Made by a program: the position numbers and the translations under genes
Source of the DNA: Streptomyces parvus
GTDB lineage: Bacteria > Actinomycetota > Actinomycetes > Streptomycetales > Streptomycetaceae
Direction of reading: 5' to 3'
Length of the DNA: 64,000 nt
Assembly: GCF_032121415.1 (NCBI RefSeq)
Contig: NZ_CP135079.1
Location: 5,766,001 to 5,830,000, forward strand
Notes under the pieces: generated by a model
Seen by the model: the letters and a program-made list of their open reading frames with translations, nothing else
What the model was told of the DNA's origin: nothing
Databases searched by the model: none
Part shown: one piece after another, positions 51,686 to 59,773 of the stretch
How positions within the stretch are numbered: position 1 is the stretch's first letter
Layout of the letters: the number at the start of each line of letters is the position of its first letter

Positions 51686-53305
51686 TCAGCGCAGCTGCTC
51701 GTACGCGGGCAGGGTCAGGAAGTCCGCGTAGTCCTGGTCCAGGGAGACCTGGAGCAGGAGGTCGTGGGCCTGCTGCCACTTGCCGGCGGCGAAGGTCTCC
51801 TCGCCGATCTCCTCGCGGATCGCCGCCAGTTCCTCGGCGGCGACCTTGCGGGCCAGCTCCGCGGTGGCGTGCTCGCCGTTCTCGAAGACCACGTCCGCGT
51901 TGATCCACTGCCAGATCTGGGAGCGGGAGATCTCGGCGGTGGCCGCGTCCTCCATCAGGTTGAAGATGGCGACCGCGCCCAGGCCGCGCAGCCAGGCCTC
52001 GATGTAGCGGATGCCGACCGCGACGGCGTTGCGCAGGCCGTCGTACGTGGGGCTCGCGTCGAGCGAGTCGATGGCGATCAGATCGCCCGGGGCCACCGAG
52101 ACGTCCTCGCGCAGCCGGTCCTTCTGGTTGGGCTTCTCGCCGAGGACCGCGTCGAAGGAGGCCAGGGCGATCGGGACCAGGTCCGGGTGGGCGACCCAGG
52201 AGCCGTCGAAGCCGTCGTTGGCCTCGCGGTCCTTGTCGGCCTTGACCTTCTCGAAGGCCACCTTGTTGACCTCGGCGTCGCGGCGCGAGGGAATGAAGGC
52301 CGCCATGCCGCCGATCGCGTGCGCGCCGCGCTTGTGGCAGGTGCGGACCAGGAGTTCGGTGTACGCCCGCATGAACGGGGCCGTCATCGTGACCGCGTTG
52401 CGGTCCGGCAGGACGAACTTGGCGCCGCCGTCACGGAAGTTCTTGACGATGGAGAAGAGGTAGTCCCAGCGGCCCGCGTTCAGTCCGGCGGCGTGGTCGC
52501 GCAGCTCGTAGAGGATCTCCTCCATCTCGTACGCGGCGGTGATCGTCTCGATCAGGACGGTCGCGCGGACCGTGCCCTGCGGGATGCCGACGTAGTCCTG
52601 GGCGAAGACGAAGATGTCGTTCCAGAGGCGGGCCTCCAGGTGCGACTCCGTCTTCGGCAGGTAGAAGTACGGGCCCTTGCCGAGCTCGATCAGGCGCTGC
52701 GCGTTGTGGAAGAAGTAGAGGCCGAAGTCGACCAGCGCGCCGGGCACGGAGACGCCGTCCAGCTGGAGGTGGCGCTCCTCCAGGTGCCAGCCGCGCGGCC
52801 GCATGACGACCGTGGCCAGCTCGTCGGCGGACTTCAGCGCGTACGACTTGCCGGACTTCGGGTCGGTGAAGTCGATGCGGCGCTCGTAGGCGTCGGTGAG
52901 GTTGAGCTGGCCGAGGACGACGTTCTCCCAGGTGGGGGCGGACGCGTCCTCGAAGTCGGCGAGCCAGACCTTCGCGCCCGAGTTCAGGGCGTTGATGGTC
53001 ATCTTGCGGTCGGTCGGACCGGTGATCTCCACCCGGCGGTCGTTCAGAGCCGCCGGGGCGGGCGCGACCTTCCAGGAGTCGTCCGCGCGGATGGCTGCCG
53101 TCTCGGGCAGGAAGTCCAGCGTGGACGTGCGGGCGATCTCGGCGCGGCGCTCACCGCGCCGGGAGAGCAGCTCATTGCGGCGCGGGGTGAACTGCCGGTG
53201 CAGCTCGGCCACGAACGCGAGGGCCGCATCGGTCAGGACCTCGTCCTGCCGGGGCAGGGGCTCGGCATCGACGATGGCCAGCGTGGACGGCGCTGGTGCG
53301 GACAT
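51686..53305 (-). CDS. aceB: Malate synthase A
   Basis: A 539-residue enzyme that condenses glyoxylate with acetyl-CoA to malate. Signature segments: WLADFEDASAPTWENV, VVMRPRGWHLEERH, VRATVLIETITAAYEMEEIL (catalytic Arg and metal Glu), and KRGAHAIGGMAAFIPSRR. Length equals typical MS-A. No isocitrate lyase gene is adjacent, so here it likely serves glyoxylate from allantoin. Its promoter carries both recurring operator types. Confidence 0.96.
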   Translation of the reverse strand: MSAPAPSTLAIVDAEPLPRQDEVLTDAALAFVAELHRQFTPRRNELLSRRGERRAEIARTSTLDFLPETAAIRADDSWKVAPAPAALNDRRVEITGPTDRKMTINALNSGAKVWLADFEDASAPTWENVVLGQLNLTDAYERRIDFTDPKSGKSYALKSADELATVVMRPRGWHLEERHLQLDGVSVPGALVDFGLYFFHNAQRLIELGKGPYFYLPKTESHLEARLWNDIFVFAQDYVGIPQGTVRATVLIETITAAYEMEEILYELRDHAAGLNAGRWDYLFSIVKNFRDGGAKFVLPDRNAVTMTAPFMRAYTELLVRTCHKRGAHAIGGMAAFIPSRRDAEVNKVAFEKVKADKDREANDGFDGSWVAHPDLVPIALASFDAVLGEKPNQKDRLREDVSVAPGDLIAIDSLDASPTYDGLRNAVAVGIRYIEAWLRGLGAVAIFNLMEDAATAEISRSQIWQWINADVVFENGEHATAELARKVAAEELAAIREEIGEETFAAGKWQQAHDLLLQVSLDQDYADFLTLPAYEQLR

Positions 53306-53422
53306 GAGCTGTCACTCCTTCAGCGGGCGGCGGCGTCTCGACGGCCGCCGGGTCGCCTGAGACGGCACGGCGTGCCATGGCTCCGAGATACGGCCGTGGG
53401 TGCCGTCTGAGGTTCAGAGGGC

Positions 53423-53475
53423 TTCTGACCAGTGGATAGTAGTTTCCTCATGGTGGAAGTTCAATGGTTTGTTGA
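53423..53475 (-). promoter_or_regulatory. aceB promoter carrying both operator types
   Basis: Minus-strand -35 TTGAAC (53459-53464), 17 bp, -10 TACTAT (53436-53441). TTCTGACCAGTGGAT (53423-53437) and TTCCTCATGGTGGAA (53444-53458) are 21 bp apart centre to centre, as at gcl and hyi. TCAATGGTTTGTTGA (53461-53475) overlaps the -35, as at catalase and uraD. No gene is seen in the rest of the 53306-53592 gap. Confidence 0.7.
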
Positions 53476-53592
53476 TGTCGAGATTCTCCGGGTCGACAGA
53501 AACGGGCCCACGGCGGCGCAGCGTGCCAGCGCGGCCACGCACGGTGGGCGGTCGGGCGGCGGGTCCGCCACGCCGAGGGCAGTGGGCTCCGG

Positions 53593-54210
53593 TCACTCCA
53601 GGTGCTTGAGGTCCCGCGAGGTGTCGATGTCGTACGCCTCGGCCACATCCGAACACTCCACGAGCGTGATCGCATCGCGGTGCTCCCTCAGATAGGTCCG
53701 CGCCCCCCGGTCCCCGACGGCCGCCGCCGCGATGTCCGTCCACCGGTCCGACCCGAACAGCACCGGATGGCTCCGCTCCCCGCCGTACGAGGCCGCCGCC
53801 AGGCTCGCCCGCGAGCGGTACGCCAGCCGCACCCGCGCCACCGCCTCCGCACCGATCCCCGGCTGATCGACCAGGAGGACGAGCGCCGCATCCGCGTCCG
53901 TCGCCGCCAGGGCCGCCAGCCCCAGCCGGAGCGAGGAGCCCATCCCCTCCTCCCAGCCCGGGTTCACGCTCACCGCGCAGCCCGTGAGATCCGCCCGGGC
54001 GCGCACCTCCTCCGCCGCCGCGCCCAGCACCACGTGGAGCGGGCCGCAGCCGCCGTTGCGGAGGGAGCGCACCGCGTGCTCGATCAGCGGGCGGCCCCGG
54101 TGCTCCAGCAGCGCCTTCGGGCGGCCGCCGAGCCGACGGCCCCCTCCGGCGGCCAGCAGCACCCCCGCGACCTTGGGGTTCTCCGCCCTGCGCGGCGTGT
54201 CCGTCGCCAT
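53593..54210 (-). CDS. MobA-like nucleotidyltransferase (molybdenum cofactor cytidylyltransferase type)
   Basis: About 205 residues from ATG 54210 (GAGG six bases upstream; ATG 54222 is an alternative). The NTP-binding motif is GVLLAAGGGRRLGGRPKALL, then LIEHAVRSLRNGG and VLLVDQPGIGAEAV. This is the NTP_transf_3 family including MocA, which makes the cytosine-dinucleotide molybdopterin cofactor of xanthine dehydrogenase. That role would suit its place between aceB and the allantoin genes, but no xanthine dehydrogenase is in the window. Confidence 0.82.
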   Translation of the reverse strand: MATDTPRRAENPKVAGVLLAAGGGRRLGGRPKALLEHRGRPLIEHAVRSLRNGGCGPLHVVLGAAAEEVRARADLTGCAVSVNPGWEEGMGSSLRLGLAALAATDADAALVLLVDQPGIGAEAVARVRLAYRSRASLAAASYGGERSHPVLFGSDRWTDIAAAAVGDRGARTYLREHRDAITLVECSDVAEAYDIDTSRDLKHLE

Positions 54211-54412
54211 GTCCTCAACCATGAGGTCTGGATACCACTGAGTCCTTCGCACACGCGACACGCATGTCACCCTCAGGGGTAACCCCGATTTCTTTCCGTG
54301 GGCTGGCGCGCACTGCCTGTTATGGCGTTAACTTGCGGGCGAACCCGGGGACTTGGCCACCACCCCGGATTCGGGGGAGATACCGGCACAGGAACGTGCG
54401 AGGGGGAGTGCT

Positions 54413-54727
54413 GTGTTGCGAAGCGCGGGACAGAAGCGGCTGACCGGCAGCGGTGAGGACCCGAGGGTGGCCGAGCTGCGGATGGCCGTCTCGCGGCTGC
54501 GCCGGGAGCTGGCCGGTCTCCGGATCGACTTCCCCGACCGGCCGATCGCCGAGGACGAGCTGGCGGCCCTGGACGCCATGGCCGTCAGCGGTGTCCCGGA
54601 GATCCCCCGTATGCGCCGTTCCCTGCTGCTGATCGCGGGGGCGATCGGCTCGGTGAGCGCGGTGGCGGCGGCCCTGCGCGAGGTCCGCAACGCGGTCGAC
54701 CTCTTCGGCGAGCCCCCGCGCGGGTGA
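54413..54727 (+). CDS. Conserved small protein with C-terminal hydrophobic segment
   Basis: A 104-residue protein from GTG 54413, with AGGGGGAG upstream; TTG 54353 is another in-frame start. Residues ~15-45 form a charged helix (AELRMAVSRLRRELAGLRID). Near the C-terminus MRRSLLLIAGAIGSVSAVAA is a probable membrane segment. It resembles a streptomycete family of unknown function (possibly DUF5955). Its upstream region is short and shared with the divergent cytidylyltransferase. Confidence 0.7.
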   Translation: MLRSAGQKRLTGSGEDPRVAELRMAVSRLRRELAGLRIDFPDRPIAEDELAALDAMAVSGVPEIPRMRRSLLLIAGAIGSVSAVAAALREVRNAVDLFGEPPRG

Positions 54728-54920
54728 ACGCCCCGCGGACCGTCCGGCCGGGTGACCCGCCGGGTGTGTGCCGTCAGCGGCGGATGAGCCTGCGGGCCGT
54801 CGCCGCCGCGGGGGCCACGGAGTGAGGACGGCCGGCTGACGGGTCCGGCCGCAGTGCGCGAGAGCGGGGCGCGGCCCCGCCGTCCCCGGAAGAAGGTGGG
54901 GAGGGCCTAAGGCCCTGGCT

Positions 54921-54941
54921 CCCCGGCGCAAGGCGCCGGGG
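54921..54941 (-). terminator. 9-bp hairpin after the IclR gene
   Basis: CCCCGGCGC (54921-54929), loop AAG, GCGCCGGGG (54933-54941), 31 bp past the regulator stop. Confidence 0.65.
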
Positions 54942-54971
54942 GGCGACGGAACTGCCCTCGAAGTCCGCTGT

Positions 54972-55775
54972 TCAGCCCCCGTTCGTCCCACTGCTCGCCA
55001 GCGCCTCCGAAAGCTCGCCCGCGACCTGCTGGAGGATCGGCACGATCCGCTCCGTGGCCGCCTCCGTCACCCGCCCCGCCGGGCCGGAGATGGAGATCGC
55101 CGCCGAGGTGGGGGAGTTCGGCACGGAGACCGCGAGGCACCGCACCCCGATCTCCTGCTCGTTGTCGTCCACCGCGTATCCGGCGCGGCGCACCTGTTCC
55201 AGGGCGTCGAGGAAGCCCTCCGGCGTGGTGATCGTCTTCTCGGTGGCGGCGGGCATGCCCGTACGGGACAGGAGCGCGCGGACCTCGTCGGCGGGGGTGT
55301 GCGCGAGAAGCGCCTTGCCCACGCCGGTGGAGTGGGGCAGGACGCGCCGGCCGACCTCGGTGAACATCCGCATGGAGTGTTTGGACGGCACCTGGGCGAC
55401 GTACACGATCTCGTCCCCGTCCAGCAGCGCCATGTTCGCCGTCTCGCCCGTCTCCTCGACCAGCCGGCTGAGGTAGGGGCGGGCCCAGGTGCCGAGCAGC
55501 CGGGAGGCGGACTCGCCGAGCCGGATCAGCCGGGGGCCCAGCGCGTAACGGCGGTTGGGCTGCTGGCGTACGTATCCGCAGACGACCAGGGTCCGCATCA
55601 GCCGGTGGATGGTCGGCAGGGGCAGGCCGCTGCTCGCGGACAGCTCGCTCAGCCCGACCTCGCCCCCGGCGTCGGCCATCCGCTCCAGCAGATCGAAGGC
55701 GCGCTCAAGGGACTGCACCCCACCGCTGGTACCGGAGGGCTTGGAGTCGGCTGTGCTGGCGTGGGACGGCGGCAC
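54972..55775 (-). CDS. allR: IclR-family regulator, AllR-like
   Basis: A 267-residue protein from GTG 55775 with AAAGGA upstream. The N-terminal winged helix reads LSELSASSGLPLPTIHRLMR. The C-terminal IclR effector domain includes TANMALLDGDEIVYVAQVPS, LPHSTGVGKALLAH and DNEQEIGVRCLAVSVP. In Streptomyces coelicolor an IclR repressor (AllR) next to allB controls allantoin and glyoxylate genes; the divergent position here is the same. IclR proteins often bind tandem palindromes as tetramers, fitting the paired sites at gcl, hyi and aceB. Identity is supported by context. Confidence 0.9.
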   Translation of the reverse strand: MPPSHASTADSKPSGTSGGVQSLERAFDLLERMADAGGEVGLSELSASSGLPLPTIHRLMRTLVVCGYVRQQPNRRYALGPRLIRLGESASRLLGTWARPYLSRLVEETGETANMALLDGDEIVYVAQVPSKHSMRMFTEVGRRVLPHSTGVGKALLAHTPADEVRALLSRTGMPAATEKTITTPEGFLDALEQVRRAGYAVDDNEQEIGVRCLAVSVPNSPTSAAISISGPAGRVTEAATERIVPILQQVAGELSEALASSGTNGG

Positions 55776-55940
55776 GTCAACGGTCCTTTCGAAGCGGAAG
55801 GCAAGGCAGCAGCCTACCGGGCGGTTCCGATGCGGCCCACAGCTCCCCGGTCGGCGTCCGTGCCGGTCAGGGCCTGTTTTGTCCGGGTGCCGCCGGTCGG
55901 TTCGGACGGCTCGGCGGCGCCTCTCCTGGTCCATGCTACG

Positions 55941-55976
55941 TTCCGCAGTTCGAAATATGACTTTTACTTTGTGGAA
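55941..55976. promoter_or_regulatory. Tandem palindrome pair in the allR-allB gap
   Basis: TTCCGCAGTTCGAAA (55941-55955) and TTTTACTTTGTGGAA (55962-55976) are degenerate versions of the TTCCR-N5-YGGAA site, again separated by 6 bp (21 bp centre to centre). They lie between the divergent allR and allB genes and could control either. The rest of the 349-bp gap shows no gene. Confidence 0.6.
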
Positions 55977-56072
55977 ACATCCAGTCGCGGCGGCAGGGCT
56001 GCCCGTCGGGCCCCCGTGCCCGAAGGTGGGTCTTGACGAGGGCGTTTCCCGAGTGAAGACTCCATCAGAGCT

Positions 56073-56087
56073 TCAACAGTTCGTTGA
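56073..56087 (+). promoter_or_regulatory. TCAAC-N5-GTTGA palindrome upstream of allB
   Basis: TCAACAGTTCGTTGA ends 37 bp before the allB start. It extends to a perfect TTCAAC-N5-GTTGAA. It matches the sites at catalase, uraD and aceB. Confidence 0.65.
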
Positions 56088-56124
56088 ATTCCTGTTGTGA
56101 CCATCCTGGAGTGAAGGAGCACAG

Positions 56125-57468
56125 GTGTCCGGTTTGGACGTGAACCTGGTACTGCGCTCGACGCGCGTCGTCACCCCCGAGGGCACCCGCCCGGCGGCGG
56201 TCGCCGTCGCGGGCGGGACGATCGACGCGGTCCTGCCGTACGACGCCGACGTGCCCGCGGGCACCCGCCTGGAGGACTTCGGTGACGACGTCCTGCTGCC
56301 CGGCCTGGTCGACACCCACGTCCATGTGAACGACCCCGGCCGCACCGAGTGGGAAGGCTTCTGGACCGCCACCCGCGCGGCCGCCGCCGGCGGCATCACC
56401 ACGCTCCTGGACATGCCGCTCAATTCCCTCCCGCCCACCACCACCGTCGCCCACCTGCGGACCAAGCAGCAGGTCGCCGCCCCCAAGGCGCACGTCGACA
56501 CCGGCTTCTGGGGCGGTGCGATCCCGTCCAACGTCAAGGACCTGCGCCCGCTGTACGAGGCCGGGGTCTTCGGCTTCAAGTGCTTCCTGTCGCCCTCCGG
56601 GGTGGAGGAGTTCCCGGAACTGGACCAGGAGCAGCTGGCCCGCTCCATGGCGGAGATCGCGGGATTCGGCGGACTGCTCATCGTCCACGCCGAGGACCCG
56701 CACCACCTGGCCGACGCCCCGCAGCGCCCCGGCCCCGCCTACGCCGACTTCCTGGCCTCCCGCCCGCGCGACGCCGAGAACACCGCCATCGAAGGGCTCA
56801 TCGCCCACGCCAAGCGGCTGAACGCCCGCGTCCACGTCCTGCACCTCTCCTCCGGTGACGCGCTGCCGCTGATCGCCGCCGCCAAGCGCGAGGGCGTCCG
56901 CGTCACCGTCGAGTCCTGCCCGCACTTCCTCACCCTCACCGCCGAGGAAGTCCCGGACGGGGCCACCGAGTTCAAGTGCTGCCCGCCGATCCGCGAGGCA
57001 GCCAACCAGGACACCCTGTGGGCCGGGCTCGCGAACGGCACCATCGACTGCATCGTCAGCGACCACTCCCCGTGCACCACGGACCTCAAGACCCCGGACT
57101 TCGCCTCCGCCTGGGGCGGCATCTCCTCCCTCCAGCTCGGCCTGCCCGCCATCTGGACCGAGGCCCGCAGGCGCGGCCACTCCCTCGACGACGTCGCCCG
57201 CTGGATGTCCGCCGCCCCCGCCGAACTCGCCGGGCTGACCCGCAAGGGCGCCATCGAGCCCGGCCGCGACGCCGACTTCGCGGTCCTCGCCCCCGAGGCG
57301 ACCTTCACCGTCGACCCCGCCGAGCTCTTCCACCGCAACCAGGTCACCGCCTACGCCGGGAAGACCCTCCACGGCGTGGTCCGCTCCAGTTGGCTGCGCG
57401 GCGTCCGCATCGCCTCCGACGGCGTCCTCGCCGAGCCCACTGGCCGCCTCCTGGAACGGGACCGCTGA
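56125..57468 (+). CDS. allB: Allantoinase
   Basis: A 447-residue amidohydrolase from GTG 56125 (GAAGGAG upstream). It hydrolyses allantoin to allantoate. The metal H-x-H is in LVDTHVHVNDPGRTEWEGF, the carboxylated lysine in GFKCFLSPSG, further ligands in LIVHAEDPHHL and VHVLHLSSGDAL, and the catalytic Asp in IVSDHSPCTTDLK. It leads an operon with allantoicase. The final codons and stop are duplicated just downstream as a 20-bp direct repeat. Confidence 0.96.
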   Translation: MSGLDVNLVLRSTRVVTPEGTRPAAVAVAGGTIDAVLPYDADVPAGTRLEDFGDDVLLPGLVDTHVHVNDPGRTEWEGFWTATRAAAAGGITTLLDMPLNSLPPTTTVAHLRTKQQVAAPKAHVDTGFWGGAIPSNVKDLRPLYEAGVFGFKCFLSPSGVEEFPELDQEQLARSMAEIAGFGGLLIVHAEDPHHLADAPQRPGPAYADFLASRPRDAENTAIEGLIAHAKRLNARVHVLHLSSGDALPLIAAAKREGVRVTVESCPHFLTLTAEEVPDGATEFKCCPPIREAANQDTLWAGLANGTIDCIVSDHSPCTTDLKTPDFASAWGGISSLQLGLPAIWTEARRRGHSLDDVARWMSAAPAELAGLTRKGAIEPGRDADFAVLAPEATFTVDPAELFHRNQVTAYAGKTLHGVVRSSWLRGVRIASDGVLAEPTGRLLERDR

Positions 57469-57514
57469 ACCGGCCCCACCGGCCTCCCCACGACCGGGAC
57501 CGCTGAACCGGCCC
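57457..57514 (+). repeat. 20-bp exact direct repeat at the allB 3' end
   Basis: CGGGACCGCTGAACCGGCCC occurs at 57457-57476, containing the last allB codons and stop, and again at 57495-57514, 38 bp later. It looks like a local slippage duplication of the gene end. Confidence 0.8.
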
Positions 57515-57569
57515 TCCGGCCCCCTCCGCGAACGCGACCCCCGACCGTGCCCGAAAGGACCCCCTGACC

Positions 57570-58691
57570 ATGACGGACGCCTCGATACCCCGCTTCACCG
57601 GCGACGCCGGCCCCTACGCGGGCGGCGACCCGTACGCCGACCACCGCACGGCCGACTTCCCCTTCACCCATCTCGTCGACCTCGCCGACCGCCGCCTCGG
57701 CGCGGGAGTCATCGCTGCCAACGACGAGTTCTTCGCCGAGCGCGAGAACCTCCTCAAGCCCGAGCCCGCCGCCTTCGACCCGGAGCACTTCGGTCACAAG
57801 GGCAAGATCATGGACGGCTGGGAGACCCGCCGCCGCCGAGGCGTCAGCGCCGCCGAACCCCACCCCACCGCCGACGACCACGACTGGGCCCTCGTCCGGC
57901 TCGGCGCGCCCGGCGTCATCCGGGGCATCGTCCTGGACACCGCCCACTTCCGCGGCAACTACCCGCAGGCGGTCTCCGTCGAGGCCGTCTCCCTGCCCGG
58001 CTCCCCGTCCCCCGAGGACCTCCTCGCCCCCGACGTGAAGTGGACGACGCTCGTCCCCCGTACGGCGGTCGGCGGCCACGCGGCCAACGGGTTCGCCGTC
58101 GACGCCGAGCAGCGCTTCACCCATCTGCGGGTCAACCAGCACCCGGACGGCGGGATCGCCCGGCTGCGTGTGTACGGGGAGGTCGCCCCGGACCCCGCGT
58201 GGCTCGCCGCCCTCGGTACGTTCGACCTCGCGGCCCTGGAGAACGGCGGCCAGGTCGAGGACGCCTCCGACCGCTTCTACTCCCCGGCCACCAACACCAT
58301 CCAGCCCGGCCGCTCCCGCAAGATGGACGACGGCTGGGAGACCCGCCGCCGCCGTGACCAGGGCAACGACTGGATCAGCTACCGCCTCGCCGCCCAGTCC
58401 GGGATCCGGGCCGTCGAGATCGACACCGCCTACCTCAAGGGCAACTCGGCGGGCTGGGCGAGCCTTTCGGTACGGGACGGGGAGGACGGCGACTGGACGG
58501 AGATCCTGCCCCGGACCCGCCTCCAGCCCGACACCGACCACCGCTTCGTGCTCGACGGGACCGTCCGGGCCACGCGCGTACGGATCGACATCTTCCCGGA
58601 CGGCGGCATCTCCCGGCTCCGGCTGTACGGATCGCTCACCGACGAGGGCGCGGCCGCCCTGGCGGCCCGTCACCGGGAGCTCGGCGGCTGA
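57570..58691 (+). CDS. alc: Allantoicase
   Basis: A 373-residue enzyme converting allantoate to ureidoglycolate and urea. It has two homologous halves, each with the family motif MDGWETRRRR or MDDGWETRRRR (about residues 83 and 254). The ends of the halves read FTHLRVNQHPDGGIARLRVY and RVRIDIFPDGGISRLRLYG. The complete two-domain architecture is present. It follows allB by 101 bp, probably on the same transcript. Ureidoglycolate lyase, the next enzyme, is absent from the window. Confidence 0.96.
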   Translation: MTDASIPRFTGDAGPYAGGDPYADHRTADFPFTHLVDLADRRLGAGVIAANDEFFAERENLLKPEPAAFDPEHFGHKGKIMDGWETRRRRGVSAAEPHPTADDHDWALVRLGAPGVIRGIVLDTAHFRGNYPQAVSVEAVSLPGSPSPEDLLAPDVKWTTLVPRTAVGGHAANGFAVDAEQRFTHLRVNQHPDGGIARLRVYGEVAPDPAWLAALGTFDLAALENGGQVEDASDRFYSPATNTIQPGRSRKMDDGWETRRRRDQGNDWISYRLAAQSGIRAVEIDTAYLKGNSAGWASLSVRDGEDGDWTEILPRTRLQPDTDHRFVLDGTVRATRVRIDIFPDGGISRLRLYGSLTDEGAAALAARHRELGG

Positions 58692-58709
58692 CCCCGGACA
58701 GCGGACACG

Positions 58710-58752
58710 GCCGGGCGCACCGCGATCGCAGGGGGATCGCGGTGCGCCCGGC
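58710..58752. terminator. 18-bp perfect bidirectional hairpin
   Basis: The arms 58710-58727 (GCCGGGCGCACCGCGATC) and 58735-58752 are perfectly complementary, loop 7 nt, between the convergent allantoicase and aldo/keto reductase genes. Confidence 0.88.
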
Positions 58753-58783
58753 CCGTCGAGCCGGGACCGGGAGCCGTAGGCGC

Positions 58784-59614
58784 TCAGAACTCCTCGTGGG
58801 ACTCCGGGTCGCCGCCGAACCGCCGCTGCCGTCCGGACGCGATCGTCGTCAACTCCTGCGCCGTCAGCTCGAACCCGAACAGATCGAGGTTCTCGCCCTG
58901 CCGTCCCGGGTCCGCGGACTTCGGGACGGGCACCGCGCCCAGCTGGGTGTGCCAGCGCAGCACCACCTGGCCGGGCGTCACCCCGTGGTCGTCCGCGATC
59001 GCCACGATCGAGGGGTCCTCCAGCACCTCCCGGCCCCGGGCCAGCGGGCTCCAGCTCTCGGTCACGATGCCCTTCGCGGCGTGCACGGCCCGCAGCTCCT
59101 CCTGCGGAAGCAGGGGATGCATCTCGATCTGGTTCACCGAGGGCAGCACCCCCGTCTCCCGCTCCAGCCGTTCCAGATGCGCCGCGGTGAAGTTGGAGAC
59201 GCCGATGGAGCGGACGAGACCGTCCTGGCGGAGCCGGATCATCGCCTTCCAGGTGTCCACGTACTTGTCGACGCGGGGGAGCGGCCAGTGGATCAGATAC
59301 AGGTCGACGTACTCGACGCCCAGGCGGGCCCGCGACTCCTCGAACGAGGCGAGCGTCTCCTCGTACCCCTGATGCCGGCCGGGCACCTTCGTGGTGACGA
59401 CGACCTCCTCGCGGGGGACGCCGCTGCGGGTGATGCCCCGGCCGGTGCCGGTCTCGTTGCCGTAGTTGAGGGCCGTGTCGACCAGCCGGTAGCCCAGCTC
59501 CAGGGCCCCGGCGACGGCCTCCTCGGCCGCCGCGTCGTCCAGCGGGTAGGTGCCGAGCCCCACCGCGGGGAGCCGTGTGCCGTCATTGAGCGTGTGAACC
59601 GGTGTGCCGGACAT
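58784..59614 (-). CDS. Aldo/keto reductase (AKR5-like, 2,5-diketo-gluconate reductase type)
   Basis: A 276-residue NADPH-dependent TIM-barrel reductase. The catalytic Asp/Tyr are in LVDTALNYGNETGTGRG, the Lys in VVVTTKVPG, the His in LYLIHWPLPR, and the cofactor region is AVPVPKSADPGRQGENL. It reduces aldehydes or ketones; the substrate is unknown. The gene is monocistronic and lies on the same strand as the SDR gene 160 bp away, but a shared pathway is not evident. Confidence 0.92.
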   Translation of the reverse strand: MSGTPVHTLNDGTRLPAVGLGTYPLDDAAAEEAVAGALELGYRLVDTALNYGNETGTGRGITRSGVPREEVVVTTKVPGRHQGYEETLASFEESRARLGVEYVDLYLIHWPLPRVDKYVDTWKAMIRLRQDGLVRSIGVSNFTAAHLERLERETGVLPSVNQIEMHPLLPQEELRAVHAAKGIVTESWSPLARGREVLEDPSIVAIADDHGVTPGQVVLRWHTQLGAVPVPKSADPGRQGENLDLFGFELTAQELTTIASGRQRRFGGDPESHEEF

Positions 59615-59773
59615 GTACTGGTCCTGTCCTTCCCGTCGCTGCCCCGTCCCGGCCAGCGTAGGGGCCCGGCCGGAACGGGGCAGCCGGGGGAGCGCGCCCC
59701 GGCGTACACCCGGGCGGCAGAACAGGGGGGAGCCGGCAGGATGCCCCGGCGTGCGCCCGTGTGGTGGCGGTGT

